Made by a program: the position numbers and the translations under genes. From Gammaproteobacteria bacterium HGW-Gammaproteobacteria-11 (GTDB lineage Bacteria; Pseudomonadota; Gammaproteobacteria; Pseudomonadales; Pseudomonadaceae): a stretch of 64,000 bases of DNA. Under the pieces are notes generated by a model. It worked only from the letters and a program-made list of their open reading frames with translations. It ran no database searches and was not told the DNA's origin. Shown here one piece after another: positions 48,316 to 55,835 of the stretch. Within the stretch, counting starts at the first letter, position 1. Each line of letters opens with the position of its first letter. The DNA is taken from assembly GCA_002840055.1 (NCBI GenBank), contig PGZJ01000005.1, positions 1-64,000 of the forward strand, written 5' to 3'.

Positions 48316-48795
48316 ATGCAGGTACTGATCAGTGATGCAAATGTGCTGATTGATATGGAAGCTGGAGAACTCTTGGAGCTGATGTTCGCTCTCCCTTTCG
48401 AGTTTAAAGTCTCAGATATGCTGTTTATTGATGAGCTTTCTCATCAGCACGCACACTTGCTTGATCTAGGCCTTCGTCAAACAGAGCTGACGTCGGACAG
48501 CATGATAGATGCCATGCGAATGACGCAAGCTTACCGTGACCCGAGCCGCTACGATTGCTTTTCTCTTGCGCTAGCCAAACAAGAAGGCTGCCCGTTACTG
48601 ACAGGTGACGCCGCTCTGCGAAAGGCAGCTCATAAAGAAGATGTCACCGTTAAGGGTACTATTTGGGTTGTAGAGCAGATGATTGAGCATAAGTTGATTA
48701 CCAAGCTCGCTGCTGAAAGGGCCTACAAATTCATGCAAGATGCAGGCAGTAGGCTTCCATGGCACGAGGCGCTCAAACGCCTGGAAAAGCTATGA
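48316..48795 (+). CDS. PIN-domain protein (probable toxin RNase) paired with ImmA regulator
   Basis: 159 residues. The PIN-fold acidic residues are visible: DANVLID (first Asp), IDELS (Glu), YDCFSLALAKQ (Asp) and LTGDAALR (Asp), the DUF3368-like arrangement. PIN toxins cleave tRNA or mRNA. Encoded directly after the XRE-ImmA gene, a pairing found in antitoxin-toxin and ICE loci. Function as a toxin is inferred; all catalytic acids are retained. Confidence 0.85.
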   Translation: MQVLISDANVLIDMEAGELLELMFALPFEFKVSDMLFIDELSHQHAHLLDLGLRQTELTSDSMIDAMRMTQAYRDPSRYDCFSLALAKQEGCPLLTGDAALRKAAHKEDVTVKGTIWVVEQMIEHKLITKLAAERAYKFMQDAGSRLPWHEALKRLEKL

Positions 48796-49023
48796 TTCGG
48801 TCATCAATCCTAACTCATCGCGTAGCCTAGCATTGCGTGCTTGCCTAAAAGATGTTGACTCAATTCGCACCTGACCAATAACAGCCAATCACACGCATAA
48901 ATCCGCTAGAGCTTTGCGCTCTTGGCACTTGGCTTTAAGTCAAACTTTTTTCAACCCTACATAACCCCCATGAGCCCACCCCAGCCAGTCCGCTCAACTG
49001 GCCTGTCTCATGAGGTTGTCACT

Positions 49024-49344
49024 ATGTCTCGATCCTGTCCACGCTGTGGTTCGCAGCGGGTGGTTTTCTGTAATTACGGCAAGCGCATTGGCGGTTATGT
49101 TGGCACTGTTGCTGGTGGCATGACCGGTGCTGCAACGTCTACGGCGACTGGTGCATTGGCCGGTACCCGTATCGGCATGCAGGTTGGCGTCATTGCTGGC
49201 CCTGGGGGTGTAGGTGCTGGTGCCGTACTTGGCGCCATTACCGGTGCCTTTGCTGGCTGCATTACTGGCCTGCGCCTGGGCAAGCTGGTAGATGAGCAAC
49301 TGCTGTATCAACACCGCTGCCAAGACTGCCACGCGCATTTCTGA
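49024..49344 (+). CDS. Double zinc-ribbon, glycine-zipper protein
   Basis: 106 residues from ATG 49024; longer starts exist (48922, 48970) but lack good sites and family-like sequence. N-terminal CPRCGSQRVVFC and C-terminal CQDCHAHF knuckles flank a small-residue glycine-rich zipper (GTVAGGMTGAATSTATGALAG, then GAVLGAITGAFAG), likely membrane-associated. Similar proteins occur at the head of DUF932-YqaJ modules in Pseudomonas islands. Unknown function. A hairpin follows. Confidence 0.7.
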   Translation: MSRSCPRCGSQRVVFCNYGKRIGGYVGTVAGGMTGAATSTATGALAGTRIGMQVGVIAGPGGVGAGAVLGAITGAFAGCITGLRLGKLVDEQLLYQHRCQDCHAHF

Positions 49345-49380
49345 GCGACTGCTCATCCTTCCCTTCTCAACTTCCACTTA

Positions 49381-49410
49381 CCGCCTGGGCTGATTGGCTC
49401 AGGCGGTTTA
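49381..49410 (+). terminator. Hairpin terminator/attenuator after the zinc-ribbon gene
   Basis: CCGCCTGGGC pairs with GCTCAGGCGG (one G-T or mismatch) and is followed by TTTA. Located between the zinc-ribbon gene and DUF932. Confidence 0.7.
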
Positions 49411-49431
49411 TGCCGTTATGGAGAATTCACC

Positions 49432-50400
49432 ATGGCACATCACATTGAAAATATGGCCTTCGTTGGTTCAACACCCTGGCATGGCCTGGGTAACAAGCTC
49501 TCCCGTCATCAGCCGCTGGAGGTATGGCAGCATGAGGCCGGCATGAACTGGCACATCGAGGAGTCCCCCGTGCGCTTTCTGTCAGATTCAGCTGCGCACC
49601 TTGGCAGTATTCACACCTTTCCGGATCAGAAGGTGCTTTACCGATCAGATACCAAGGCGCCTTTGTCTGTGGTCTCGCAGCGTTACAAGGTAGTCCAGCC
49701 TTTCGATGTATTGGAGTTCTATCGGGATCTGACGGAATACGCAGGCTTCGAGCTGGAAACTGCAGGTGTGCTCAAAGGCGGACGCAAGTTCTGGGCCTTG
49801 GCACGAACGGGGCAAGCCTCGGTGCTCAAGGGCAACGACTTGGTCAATGGCTACCTGCTGCTGGCTACCTCATGCGATGGCAGCCTAGCTACCGTGGCAA
49901 CACCTACGACAGTGCGGGTGGTTTGCAACAACACCCTTGCCATCGCGCTGGATGGTTCAGCGCAGTCGATCCGTGTGCCCCATAGCACTGAGTTCGATGC
50001 TCAGGCCGTCAAGCGTCAGCTGGGTGTTTCGGTAGCGCAGTGGGATGACTTTATGTATCGCATGAAAACCCTCAGCCAACGCAAGGTCAACTCAGGTGAG
50101 GCCTTGGGCTATTTCCTGCAGGTCATCTGCGATGCCGATCAGGATGTCGATGATCGCCGCGAACTGAACCAGCATCGGGCCCTGCAGAAGGTACAGGATC
50201 TGTTTGCTGGCAAAGGACGTGGCTCTCAGCTGGAGTCAGCGCATAACACCGCATGGGGCCTGCTGAATGCGGTCACCGAATACGTTGACCACGACAAACG
50301 TGCACGCAGCGTTGATCACCGTCTGGACTCAGCTTGGTTTGGTCAGGGCGCCAGCTTGAAGCAAAAGGCCCTGGATCAGGCCATGGCATTAGTCGCTTGA
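49432..50400 (+). CDS. DUF932 (phage/plasmid-like) protein
   Basis: 322 residues. The DUF932 start MAHHIENMAFVGSTPWHGLG and internal GRKFWALARTG, VVCNNTLAIAL are characteristic; it matches the family of large plasmid/ICE-encoded proteins (LCX-like). Role unknown, though consistently near YqaJ exonuclease and RadC in integrative elements and giant plasmids, where DNA recombination or antirestriction is suspected. Good site AGAATTC..ATG with GGAG upstream. Terminator at 50452. Confidence 0.9.
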   Translation: MAHHIENMAFVGSTPWHGLGNKLSRHQPLEVWQHEAGMNWHIEESPVRFLSDSAAHLGSIHTFPDQKVLYRSDTKAPLSVVSQRYKVVQPFDVLEFYRDLTEYAGFELETAGVLKGGRKFWALARTGQASVLKGNDLVNGYLLLATSCDGSLATVATPTTVRVVCNNTLAIALDGSAQSIRVPHSTEFDAQAVKRQLGVSVAQWDDFMYRMKTLSQRKVNSGEALGYFLQVICDADQDVDDRRELNQHRALQKVQDLFAGKGRGSQLESAHNTAWGLLNAVTEYVDHDKRARSVDHRLDSAWFGQGASLKQKALDQAMALVA

Positions 50401-50451
50401 TTCACGAACATCTACTAGGCCTATCACCACCCTTTTCACCTTTTACGCCAT

Positions 50452-50484
50452 AAGCCCGGCAGCCACAGCTGACCGGGCTTTTTT
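50452..50484 (+). terminator. Rho-independent terminator after DUF932
   Basis: AAGCCCGG / CCGGGCTT stem with a 13-base loop and six Ts. Confidence 0.9.
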
Positions 50485-50499
50485 GCGTCTGGAGACATC

Positions 50500-51507
50500 A
50501 TGAACACAACCCACTCTACCCCTTCCCCTCTGGCGAATAAGCCTGGGCGTGGCGTCCTGCGCCTGGTCAGCACCAAGGATCTGAACCGTGAAGACTGGCT
50601 CGATGTACGCAAGCGTGGCATTGGCAGCTCTGACTCCTCGGCAGCCATTGGCCTGAACCCCTACAAGTCACAACTTGAGCTGTGGCTGGAGAAAACCAAC
50701 CGCGACCAGGGCCTGGCCAAACCCAACCAGGACGATGACAGCACTTCGGTATTTTGGGGTGTGGTGCTGGAGCCTGTAGTTGCTTCCCAGTATCAGCGAC
50801 GCACGGGGAACAAGGTTCGCAAGGTGAATGCAGTCCTGCAACACCCGGATCTCCCCTGGATGCTAGCCAACATAGACCGTGAAGTAGTTGGCAGTACTGA
50901 GGTACAGATCCTCGAATGCAAGACGGCCGGCATCAATGGCGCGAGGCTCTGGCGTGACGGCGTACCCAAGTATGTTGAGGTGCAGGTCATGCACCAACTG
51001 GCAGTCACCGGCAAGCAGGCAGCTGATGTGGCTGTGCTGCTCGGCGGTCAACAGCTTGAGGTGTACCGGATTGAGCGGGATGAGGTCTTGATCCAGCATC
51101 TGATCGAGCTTGAGCGTCAATTCTGGCATTACGTCGAGACCGACACACCGCCCCCAGCCGATGGCTCTGATTCCGCTGACATGGCACTGCGTCTGCTCTA
51201 TCCGGAAGACACCGGTGTGGTGCTTGACCTCTCTCAGGATCAGTCCCTGAACGAGACTTATACCGAGCTCAAGCAGGTACGGCAGTCACTCTCTGATCTG
51301 AACACTCGAGAATCTGTTCTCAAGCAGCGCCTGCAAGAATCCATGGGGTCAGCCAGTAAAGCGGTGTTTTCTGATGGTTCGATTACCTGGAAGAAAGCCA
51401 AGGATGGCACCGCAGTGGATATGGAGGCCCTGTTCAAGGCGCACCCTGACCTGAAAACCCAATACCAGATCAGCAAGCCTGGCAGCAGGCGGTTTCTGGT
51501 CAATTGA
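50500..51507 (+). CDS. YqaJ-type lambda exonuclease-fold recombinase nuclease
   Basis: 335 residues. The YqaJ core (about 25-200): RKRGIGSSDSSAAIGLNPY, FWGVVLEPVVASQYQRRTG (catalytic Glu), WMLANIDREVV with the D of the active site, and VQILECKTAG (ExK) followed by a Q-motif-like MHQLAVTGKQ. It is a 5'-3' exonuclease that produces single strands for annealing-type recombination, usually together with a RecT/Beta-like protein; none is recognised next door. The C-terminal 100 residues are a coiled coil plus a strand pair. GGAG precedes the ATG. Confidence 0.9.
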   Translation: MNTTHSTPSPLANKPGRGVLRLVSTKDLNREDWLDVRKRGIGSSDSSAAIGLNPYKSQLELWLEKTNRDQGLAKPNQDDDSTSVFWGVVLEPVVASQYQRRTGNKVRKVNAVLQHPDLPWMLANIDREVVGSTEVQILECKTAGINGARLWRDGVPKYVEVQVMHQLAVTGKQAADVAVLLGGQQLEVYRIERDEVLIQHLIELERQFWHYVETDTPPPADGSDSADMALRLLYPEDTGVVLDLSQDQSLNETYTELKQVRQSLSDLNTRESVLKQRLQESMGSASKAVFSDGSITWKKAKDGTAVDMEALFKAHPDLKTQYQISKPGSRRFLVN

Positions 51508-51519
51508 TCCACCCCAACC

Positions 51520-51554
51520 AGGGCAGCCTCCTTACTCAGCGACCTGCCCTTTTT
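51520..51554 (+). terminator. Hairpin with T tract after the YqaJ gene
   Basis: AGGGCAG (51520-51526) pairs with CTGCCCT (51544-51550), followed by TTTT. Third of the intergenic hairpins in this module. Confidence 0.75.
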
Positions 51555-51577
51555 CGTTATTCCCAAGGAGCATTCCC

Positions 51578-52525
51578 ATGATCAAAGGTCTGGCTATCAC
51601 GCCGCCCGTGCTCGGGCGCATCTCAATCGGCAAGGTTGTCGAGAAGAACGGCATGCGTCTGCCGGAAAAAGACGATCAATTCACCATCACCTCCCAGGTA
51701 CAAACCAGAGATGGCTGGGTCCTGCACCCACTGGATGAGCATCTGCGCAAGGATCAAGGCGGCAAGATCCGCAGCATCCCGGTGCGCTTGTTGTTCAATG
51801 ACCCTGATCTGAACTTTAGAGCCGAATACTGCCTCTTTGACCGTACCAGTGGCCGACCGCTGTGTGTGGGCAATGGAGAGACCTGTAAACGCTCTACCAG
51901 TGAAGGGCTGCAATCACTGCCCTGCCCCAGCCCGGATGGCTGCCCTTTAGCCAAGGGTGGCAACTGCAAACCCTATGGCCGGCTTAACGTGGCCATTGGG
52001 GATGATGATCTGCTGGGGAGCTTTGTATTCAGAACCACCGGCTTCAACAGCATTCGAACGCTGTCGGCCAGGCTCAGTTACCTGCAGGCGCTCTCGGGTG
52101 ATCGCCTGGCGTGCTTGCCATTGGAGATCCGACTGCGCGGTAAGTCCACACGGCAGAGCCATGGCACACCGATCTACTACGTGGATCTGATTGTGCGAAC
52201 GGGTCTGTCCATGGAGGAAGCCTTTGCCCAAGCCAACACCCTGGACCGTGCCCGACGTGATGCAGGCTTTAACCAGGCTGCACTGGATGCTGCAGCGCGA
52301 GATGGCTTGCTCAATGGTGCCTTTGAGGACAGTGATGAGGAAGCCGAGCAGGTCCTGGAGGAGTTCTACCCTGAAGCCACAGTCGCCTCAACGCCACAGA
52401 CAACGGGTACTTCGAGTTACAGCAGCCGCAAACCAAAACGCGACAAACCCACTTTGCACGACCTGATCATGCAGCGCACCCACAGCCTGCAGGATCAACC
52501 AGCGGCACCAAGTAACCAACCTTAA
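51578..52525 (+). CDS. Gp3/RDF-like cysteine-rich protein
   Basis: 315 residues. N-terminal strands (PPVLGRISIGK, LPEKDDQFTITS), then a cysteine-rich core with LPCPSPDGCPLAKGGNCKPYG resembling the Gp3-like recombination directionality factor family; similar element proteins are often labelled hydrolase or metal-binding protein. The four cysteines likely bind zinc or an iron-sulfur unit. The C-terminus is disordered with an acidic run (DSDEEAEQVLEEF). Next to YqaJ and RadC, it may act in element recombination. Not established. Confidence 0.65.
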   Translation: MIKGLAITPPVLGRISIGKVVEKNGMRLPEKDDQFTITSQVQTRDGWVLHPLDEHLRKDQGGKIRSIPVRLLFNDPDLNFRAEYCLFDRTSGRPLCVGNGETCKRSTSEGLQSLPCPSPDGCPLAKGGNCKPYGRLNVAIGDDDLLGSFVFRTTGFNSIRTLSARLSYLQALSGDRLACLPLEIRLRGKSTRQSHGTPIYYVDLIVRTGLSMEEAFAQANTLDRARRDAGFNQAALDAAARDGLLNGAFEDSDEEAEQVLEEFYPEATVASTPQTTGTSSYSSRKPKRDKPTLHDLIMQRTHSLQDQPAAPSNQP

Positions 52526-52542
52526 ACACTCTGGAGTTAACC

Positions 52543-53031
52543 ATGCAGAAATCAGCCAAACAGGCGGCCATTACGCCGCCTGCCGGCATCCCTTTGTCGG
52601 AAAAAGATGTCCTGAGTTGGGCGCAAAGCATTCTTGAAGCCCGCTTCAAACGCAGCAACTACCTAACCAGTCCGGAACACGTGAAGAATTACCTGATGAC
52701 CACATTGGCACATGAGGAGCGTGAGGTCTTTGGTCTGATCCTGCTGGATAGCCAACACGGTGTGCTGGGCTTTGAAACCCTGTTCTACGGCACCATCGAC
52801 AGCGCCAGCGTCTACCCACGGGAGATCATCAAATGCGTGCTCAATGCCAATGCCGCTGCGGTAATCCTCACCCACAACCACCCCAGTGGCAGACCCGAGC
52901 CCAGCACGGCGGATGTCGCCCTGACCAAGCGCCTGCAAACAGCCCTGGATACGGTTGAAGTCCGCTTACTCGATCACCTGGTTATTGGCGGCACAGACTC
53001 AGTGAGCTTTGCAGAGCGCGGCCTGATTTAA
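52543..53031 (+). CDS. RadC-like JAB-domain protein (mobile-element copy)
   Basis: 162 residues: only the JAB/MPN domain of RadC, without the helix-hairpin-helix present in the chromosomal radC (15322-15996). The motif HNHPSGRPEPSTAD is intact, as is the end VSFAERGLI. Such short RadCs are markers of integrative elements and genomic islands; their biochemical role is unclear. Site GGAG before ATG. 17-bp gap from the upstream gene. Confidence 0.9.
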   Translation: MQKSAKQAAITPPAGIPLSEKDVLSWAQSILEARFKRSNYLTSPEHVKNYLMTTLAHEEREVFGLILLDSQHGVLGFETLFYGTIDSASVYPREIIKCVLNANAAAVILTHNHPSGRPEPSTADVALTKRLQTALDTVEVRLLDHLVIGGTDSVSFAERGLI

Positions 53032-53059
53032 CCCACACCAGCACAGGAGAAACGACATC

Positions 53060-53386
53060 ATGCAAACCAACACATGCTGCATCTGTGACGCTGCAACCCT
53101 TCTGCACAGGCAGAACCTTCGCACCTTAGCTGTAATGGCAGGCGTCTGTGATGCTCTGCTCAGGCAATTTGCTGCTCAGCAGCAAAGCTCAAAACCTGGA
53201 GCTCACGAGCCCTGGACACAGCTGGGCGATCTGATTGCGCTAGCGAGTCAATCCAATTCAGTGCTGGCAGAGGGCGTCGCTCAGGGCATCGAGCTTGCAA
53301 ACAACGTGGAGAAACATTGGCTGGGTGACTATGACAGTCTTTGCCTGAATTGCGGTTTTTTGCTAACCGGCGCTTCAGGGCAGTAA
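53060..53386 (+). CDS. Cysteine-rich hypothetical protein
   Basis: 108 residues, with CCICDAATLLHRQN at the start and CLNCGFLL near the end: two knuckles that could pinch one zinc site around a helical middle. AGGAG precedes the ATG. No family recognised. Follows the RadC-like gene by 28 bp and likely ends the DUF932-YqaJ operon; convergent with the XRE gene. Confidence 0.6.
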   Translation: MQTNTCCICDAATLLHRQNLRTLAVMAGVCDALLRQFAAQQQSSKPGAHEPWTQLGDLIALASQSNSVLAEGVAQGIELANNVEKHWLGDYDSLCLNCGFLLTGASGQ

Positions 53387-53408
53387 AAGGCGAGGGCCTG
53401 TTACAGGC

Positions 53409-53753
53409 TTACCGCGCCAGCCGGGTGCTCAATTGTTCCAAAAGAGACACCACCAGTTCCCGGTCTTTAGCGTCCAGCTTCGCCAACATCTGCTTGAGAT
53501 GGCGGTACTGGTCATCCACATGATGGCTGCCTGTAGTCAACAGATCCACCGCCTCACATCCAAACAACTCTGCCAACTCATACAGTCGCTGGATTGAGGG
53601 TGTGGCAATGCCACGTTCCATCCGTGACACCGCCTCATTGCCAATGCCCAGGCTTGCTGCAACGCCTTCCTGTGTCATACCCGCGTCAGCCCGGTACTTG
53701 GCAATGGCCCGTCCGATACTTTGCGCTCGCTTGTTTTCTACGTTTTTCGTCAT
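53409..53753 (-). CDS. XRE-family transcriptional regulator
   Basis: 114 residues: helix-turn-helix at about 13-66 (IAKYRADAGMTQEGVAASLGI, NEAVSRMERG) and a C-terminal helical dimerisation part (KQMLAKLDAKDRELVVSLLEQ). GGAGGG sits 5-8 bp before the ATG. Probably regulates the divergent small-envelope genes and itself; a 12-bp palindrome lies in between. Confidence 0.92.
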   Translation of the reverse strand: MTKNVENKRAQSIGRAIAKYRADAGMTQEGVAASLGIGNEAVSRMERGIATPSIQRLYELAELFGCEAVDLLTTGSHHVDDQYRHLKQMLAKLDAKDRELVVSLLEQLSTRLAR

Positions 53754-53839
53754 GCGCCCTCCGATTCAACTCGAATGGTTGGGCATCAACTGATTGACAT
53801 GAAGGACTTAACGAGATGAGAATCAACCTATAAAGTCGT

Positions 53840-53851
53840 TTTGATATCAAA
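53840..53851. promoter_or_regulatory. Palindrome, candidate XRE operator
   Basis: Perfect 12-bp palindrome TTTGATATCAAA in the divergent intergenic region between the XRE gene and the small genes. A TTGACA hexamer stands at 53795. Confidence 0.5.
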
Positions 53852-53878
53852 TAATTCTGCATCATCCAAGGACACCAC

Positions 53879-53977
53879 ATGAAGGGACTCAGTTTGACAC
53901 TTCAAAGCTCATACCTTCCCGGTAAGAAGCCCTCTGCCCTTGTCTTGATCTCAATTGCAAATCTGACAACTCGCTAG
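53879..53977 (+). CDS. Possible leader or small protein, 32 residues
   Basis: ATG with AAGGA 6 bp upstream; peptide MKGLSLTLQSSYLPGKKPSA then a hydrophobic end. No homology recognised. Position just behind the palindrome suggests the first frame of the transcript. The rest of 53754-54051 shows no further gene. Confidence 0.25.
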   Translation: MKGLSLTLQSSYLPGKKPSALVLISIANLTTR

Positions 53978-54051
53978 ACAGATCATTCCTACTGGCAGCA
54001 TGCCTCATAGCTGGTAGCGGATATGTTTTTAATAACCACAAGGATCGACCC

Positions 54052-54498
54052 ATGAACACATTACGCACTGCCTTGATCGCTACCCTTCTGCTTGGCATTA
54101 CCTGCAATCACGCTTTTGCCACCGAGTGGTGGTCCGGTTTCGCTATGGGCACATCGGAGTACACCGTTACTGATGACAAAGGAAACGAACTCTACATCGC
54201 CTGTCCTAGTGAAGACGGTGAATACGTCAGGGCCACAGCCACCATCGCAGGTACCCGATATAGCTCACAACAAGGTGACGGATTCAATGTCATCGTCGAT
54301 GGCTATACCAACACCAACCCCTTCGATACCTACTGCCGTTTGTGTGGCGAGGACTTCCCCAATTTCTGGGACAGCCTGCGTAACGCCCGCACTCTGCAAG
54401 TCAGTGCAGGCGGCCAAACCGTCAAACTGCCAACCACCAACATTGGCGTTCTTCCTGCCCTTGGCGACCCCGCAAATACCTGCCAGTCAGCCTGGTAG
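54052..54498 (+). CDS. Secreted hypothetical protein
   Basis: 148 residues with a signal peptide (MNTLRTALIATLLLGITCNHAFA, cleavage after AFA). The mature part has three or four cysteines suited to disulfides (LYIACPS, TYCRLCGEDF, ANTCQSAW) and repeated strands. No domain recognised. Followed at 53 bp by a membrane protein and then a lipoprotein: a small set of envelope genes whose purpose is not evident. Candidate entry-exclusion or envelope-stress function, as guess. Confidence 0.65.
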   Translation: MNTLRTALIATLLLGITCNHAFATEWWSGFAMGTSEYTVTDDKGNELYIACPSEDGEYVRATATIAGTRYSSQQGDGFNVIVDGYTNTNPFDTYCRLCGEDFPNFWDSLRNARTLQVSAGGQTVKLPTTNIGVLPALGDPANTCQSAW

Positions 54499-54551
54499 TG
54501 AACAACTGATCTCTTCCAATAAAGCTCAATAAGAAACCAGGAGCATGCTGT

Positions 54552-54944
54552 ATGGACCAACAAAATCTCGACAACAACAATCAGCGTAGTGAAGACGAAG
54601 ACTATAACGATGAGGGCTTTTCCCTCTCAGGCAGGGCCATCGGATGGGGCCTTGCAGCATTCGTCTTTGCCATCGTCATGGTCACCTTTAACAACTCTGG
54701 CATGGTGATTCGTGCCGGCTTCTTCGCCAAGCTGCTAGCGGTAATAGTCGGAAGCTTGGTCGGTTGGGGTGGCGCCATGATTGGCGATGCCATTTGTCGC
54801 TTCGCACGGCCAACGATGTTTTTCACCACAGGCGGCTTTTTCAGCCTGGTATTCAACAAGCTGTTCTGGATTGCCGGACCTCAGTTGATTGGTCTCGGTA
54901 TTGGCGTTGCACTCGGTGTATCCCAAGTACTTTCCAGAATGTAG
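54552..54944 (+). CDS. Small integral membrane protein
   Basis: 130 residues. A charged Asn/Asp-rich N-terminus (1-26) precedes four hydrophobic helices (about 28-50, 55-78, 88-105, 108-125), with Gly-rich spacing. No known family. Site AGGAG upstream. Second of the three envelope genes; 11 bp before the lipoprotein gene. Confidence 0.65.
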   Translation: MDQQNLDNNNQRSEDEDYNDEGFSLSGRAIGWGLAAFVFAIVMVTFNNSGMVIRAGFFAKLLAVIVGSLVGWGGAMIGDAICRFARPTMFFTTGGFFSLVFNKLFWIAGPQLIGLGIGVALGVSQVLSRM

Positions 54945-54955
54945 GAGACCAGACA

Positions 54956-55219
54956 ATGAAATATACAATCGCATCAGTAGGAATAGTGATCAGCCTGCTC
55001 ATGGCTGGCTGCTCAAGCCCTGAGGACAAGTTCAGAGGTGAGTTCGTGTCTGGATGTATGCAAGGCGGCGCTGACAGGAGGATCTGCAGCTGTGCGTTCG
55101 AGAGGCTAAACGAACGATATGGAACAGAAGCCCTGGAGCGTATGAGCCGACGTAGCATGCCAACCCAGGAGTTCATGGAAGCGGCCATGATGGCTGGACT
55201 GCAATGCAGTGAGATGTAA
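54956..55219 (+). CDS. Small lipoprotein
   Basis: 87 residues from ATG 54956 (TAGGAGA 7 bp upstream). Lipobox LLMAGC with Cys20 lipidated; the residue after the Cys is Ser, so outer membrane sorting would be expected. The mature part has four more cysteines (GCMQG, ICSCAF, LQCSEM), helical. Such cysteine-bearing short lipoproteins occur as exclusion or plasmid-lysis proteins. Function not known. Confidence 0.75.
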   Translation: MKYTIASVGIVISLLMAGCSSPEDKFRGEFVSGCMQGGADRRICSCAFERLNERYGTEALERMSRRSMPTQEFMEAAMMAGLQCSEM

Positions 55220-55342
55220 CAAGTGAATCCGGGGCCTCTTGGCCTCGGATATAACACAGCTCCAATTTTTGGCATCCGGAATAGAAAACTAACCAGCTGC
55301 TTTTCCAGTAAATTTTGAGGACTGATAAAAGCCACACGGCTC

Positions 55343-55726
55343 TTAAAGCTCAATGCCAGTGGTATCACTGAGCTTCTTTCGTACATACCCCTTTGCAAGA
55401 TCCTTTATCAAATCCAGGGTCCAGCCACCTGCTGCCAGCGCACCACCCCGCGCTTTCCTCCAGATCTCCGAGTCCCTCACCGAATCAGCAAAGTCGTGCC
55501 CCTTCCATGTCAGCTGACGGAACATCAGACCGCTCAATGGGGGACGTCCGCCCTGATCGATATACCCCTCATCAGCCAATAGCCTAAAGTGATAAATCAC
55601 CTGATCATCAGTGAAACCCTCAATACCAAGATCCCCAGCCTTGAAGGTCAGAATTGAATTCGCCTGCTGACTCATGCCCTCAAGCTTCAGCAGTATTTCC
55701 CTCAGCAGGTCCATGTCTCTTTGCAT
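55343..55726 (-). CDS. DUF2513 protein
   Basis: 127 residues. Hallmark start MQRDMDLLREILLKLE, the winged-helix-like DDQVIYHFRLLADEGYI, and LTWKGHDFADSVRDSEIWRKA. DUF2513 proteins recur in prophages and defence islands, with a predicted DNA-binding fold and unknown role. GGAGGA precedes the ATG. Downstream in direction from the CoiA-like and type ISP genes, 109 bp after. Confidence 0.9.
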   Translation of the reverse strand: MQRDMDLLREILLKLEGMSQQANSILTFKAGDLGIEGFTDDQVIYHFRLLADEGYIDQGGRPPLSGLMFRQLTWKGHDFADSVRDSEIWRKARGGALAAGGWTLDLIKDLAKGYVRKKLSDTTGIEL

Positions 55727-55835
55727 GACGAGTCCTCCATGTCCTAGACCAAAATACGCCCTAACTCCCAGCCGTGTGCATCACAGGCAAAACTGCCTAC
55801 TGAGTTAGTTGGGGTGCTTTTATTTTTTCGTGATT

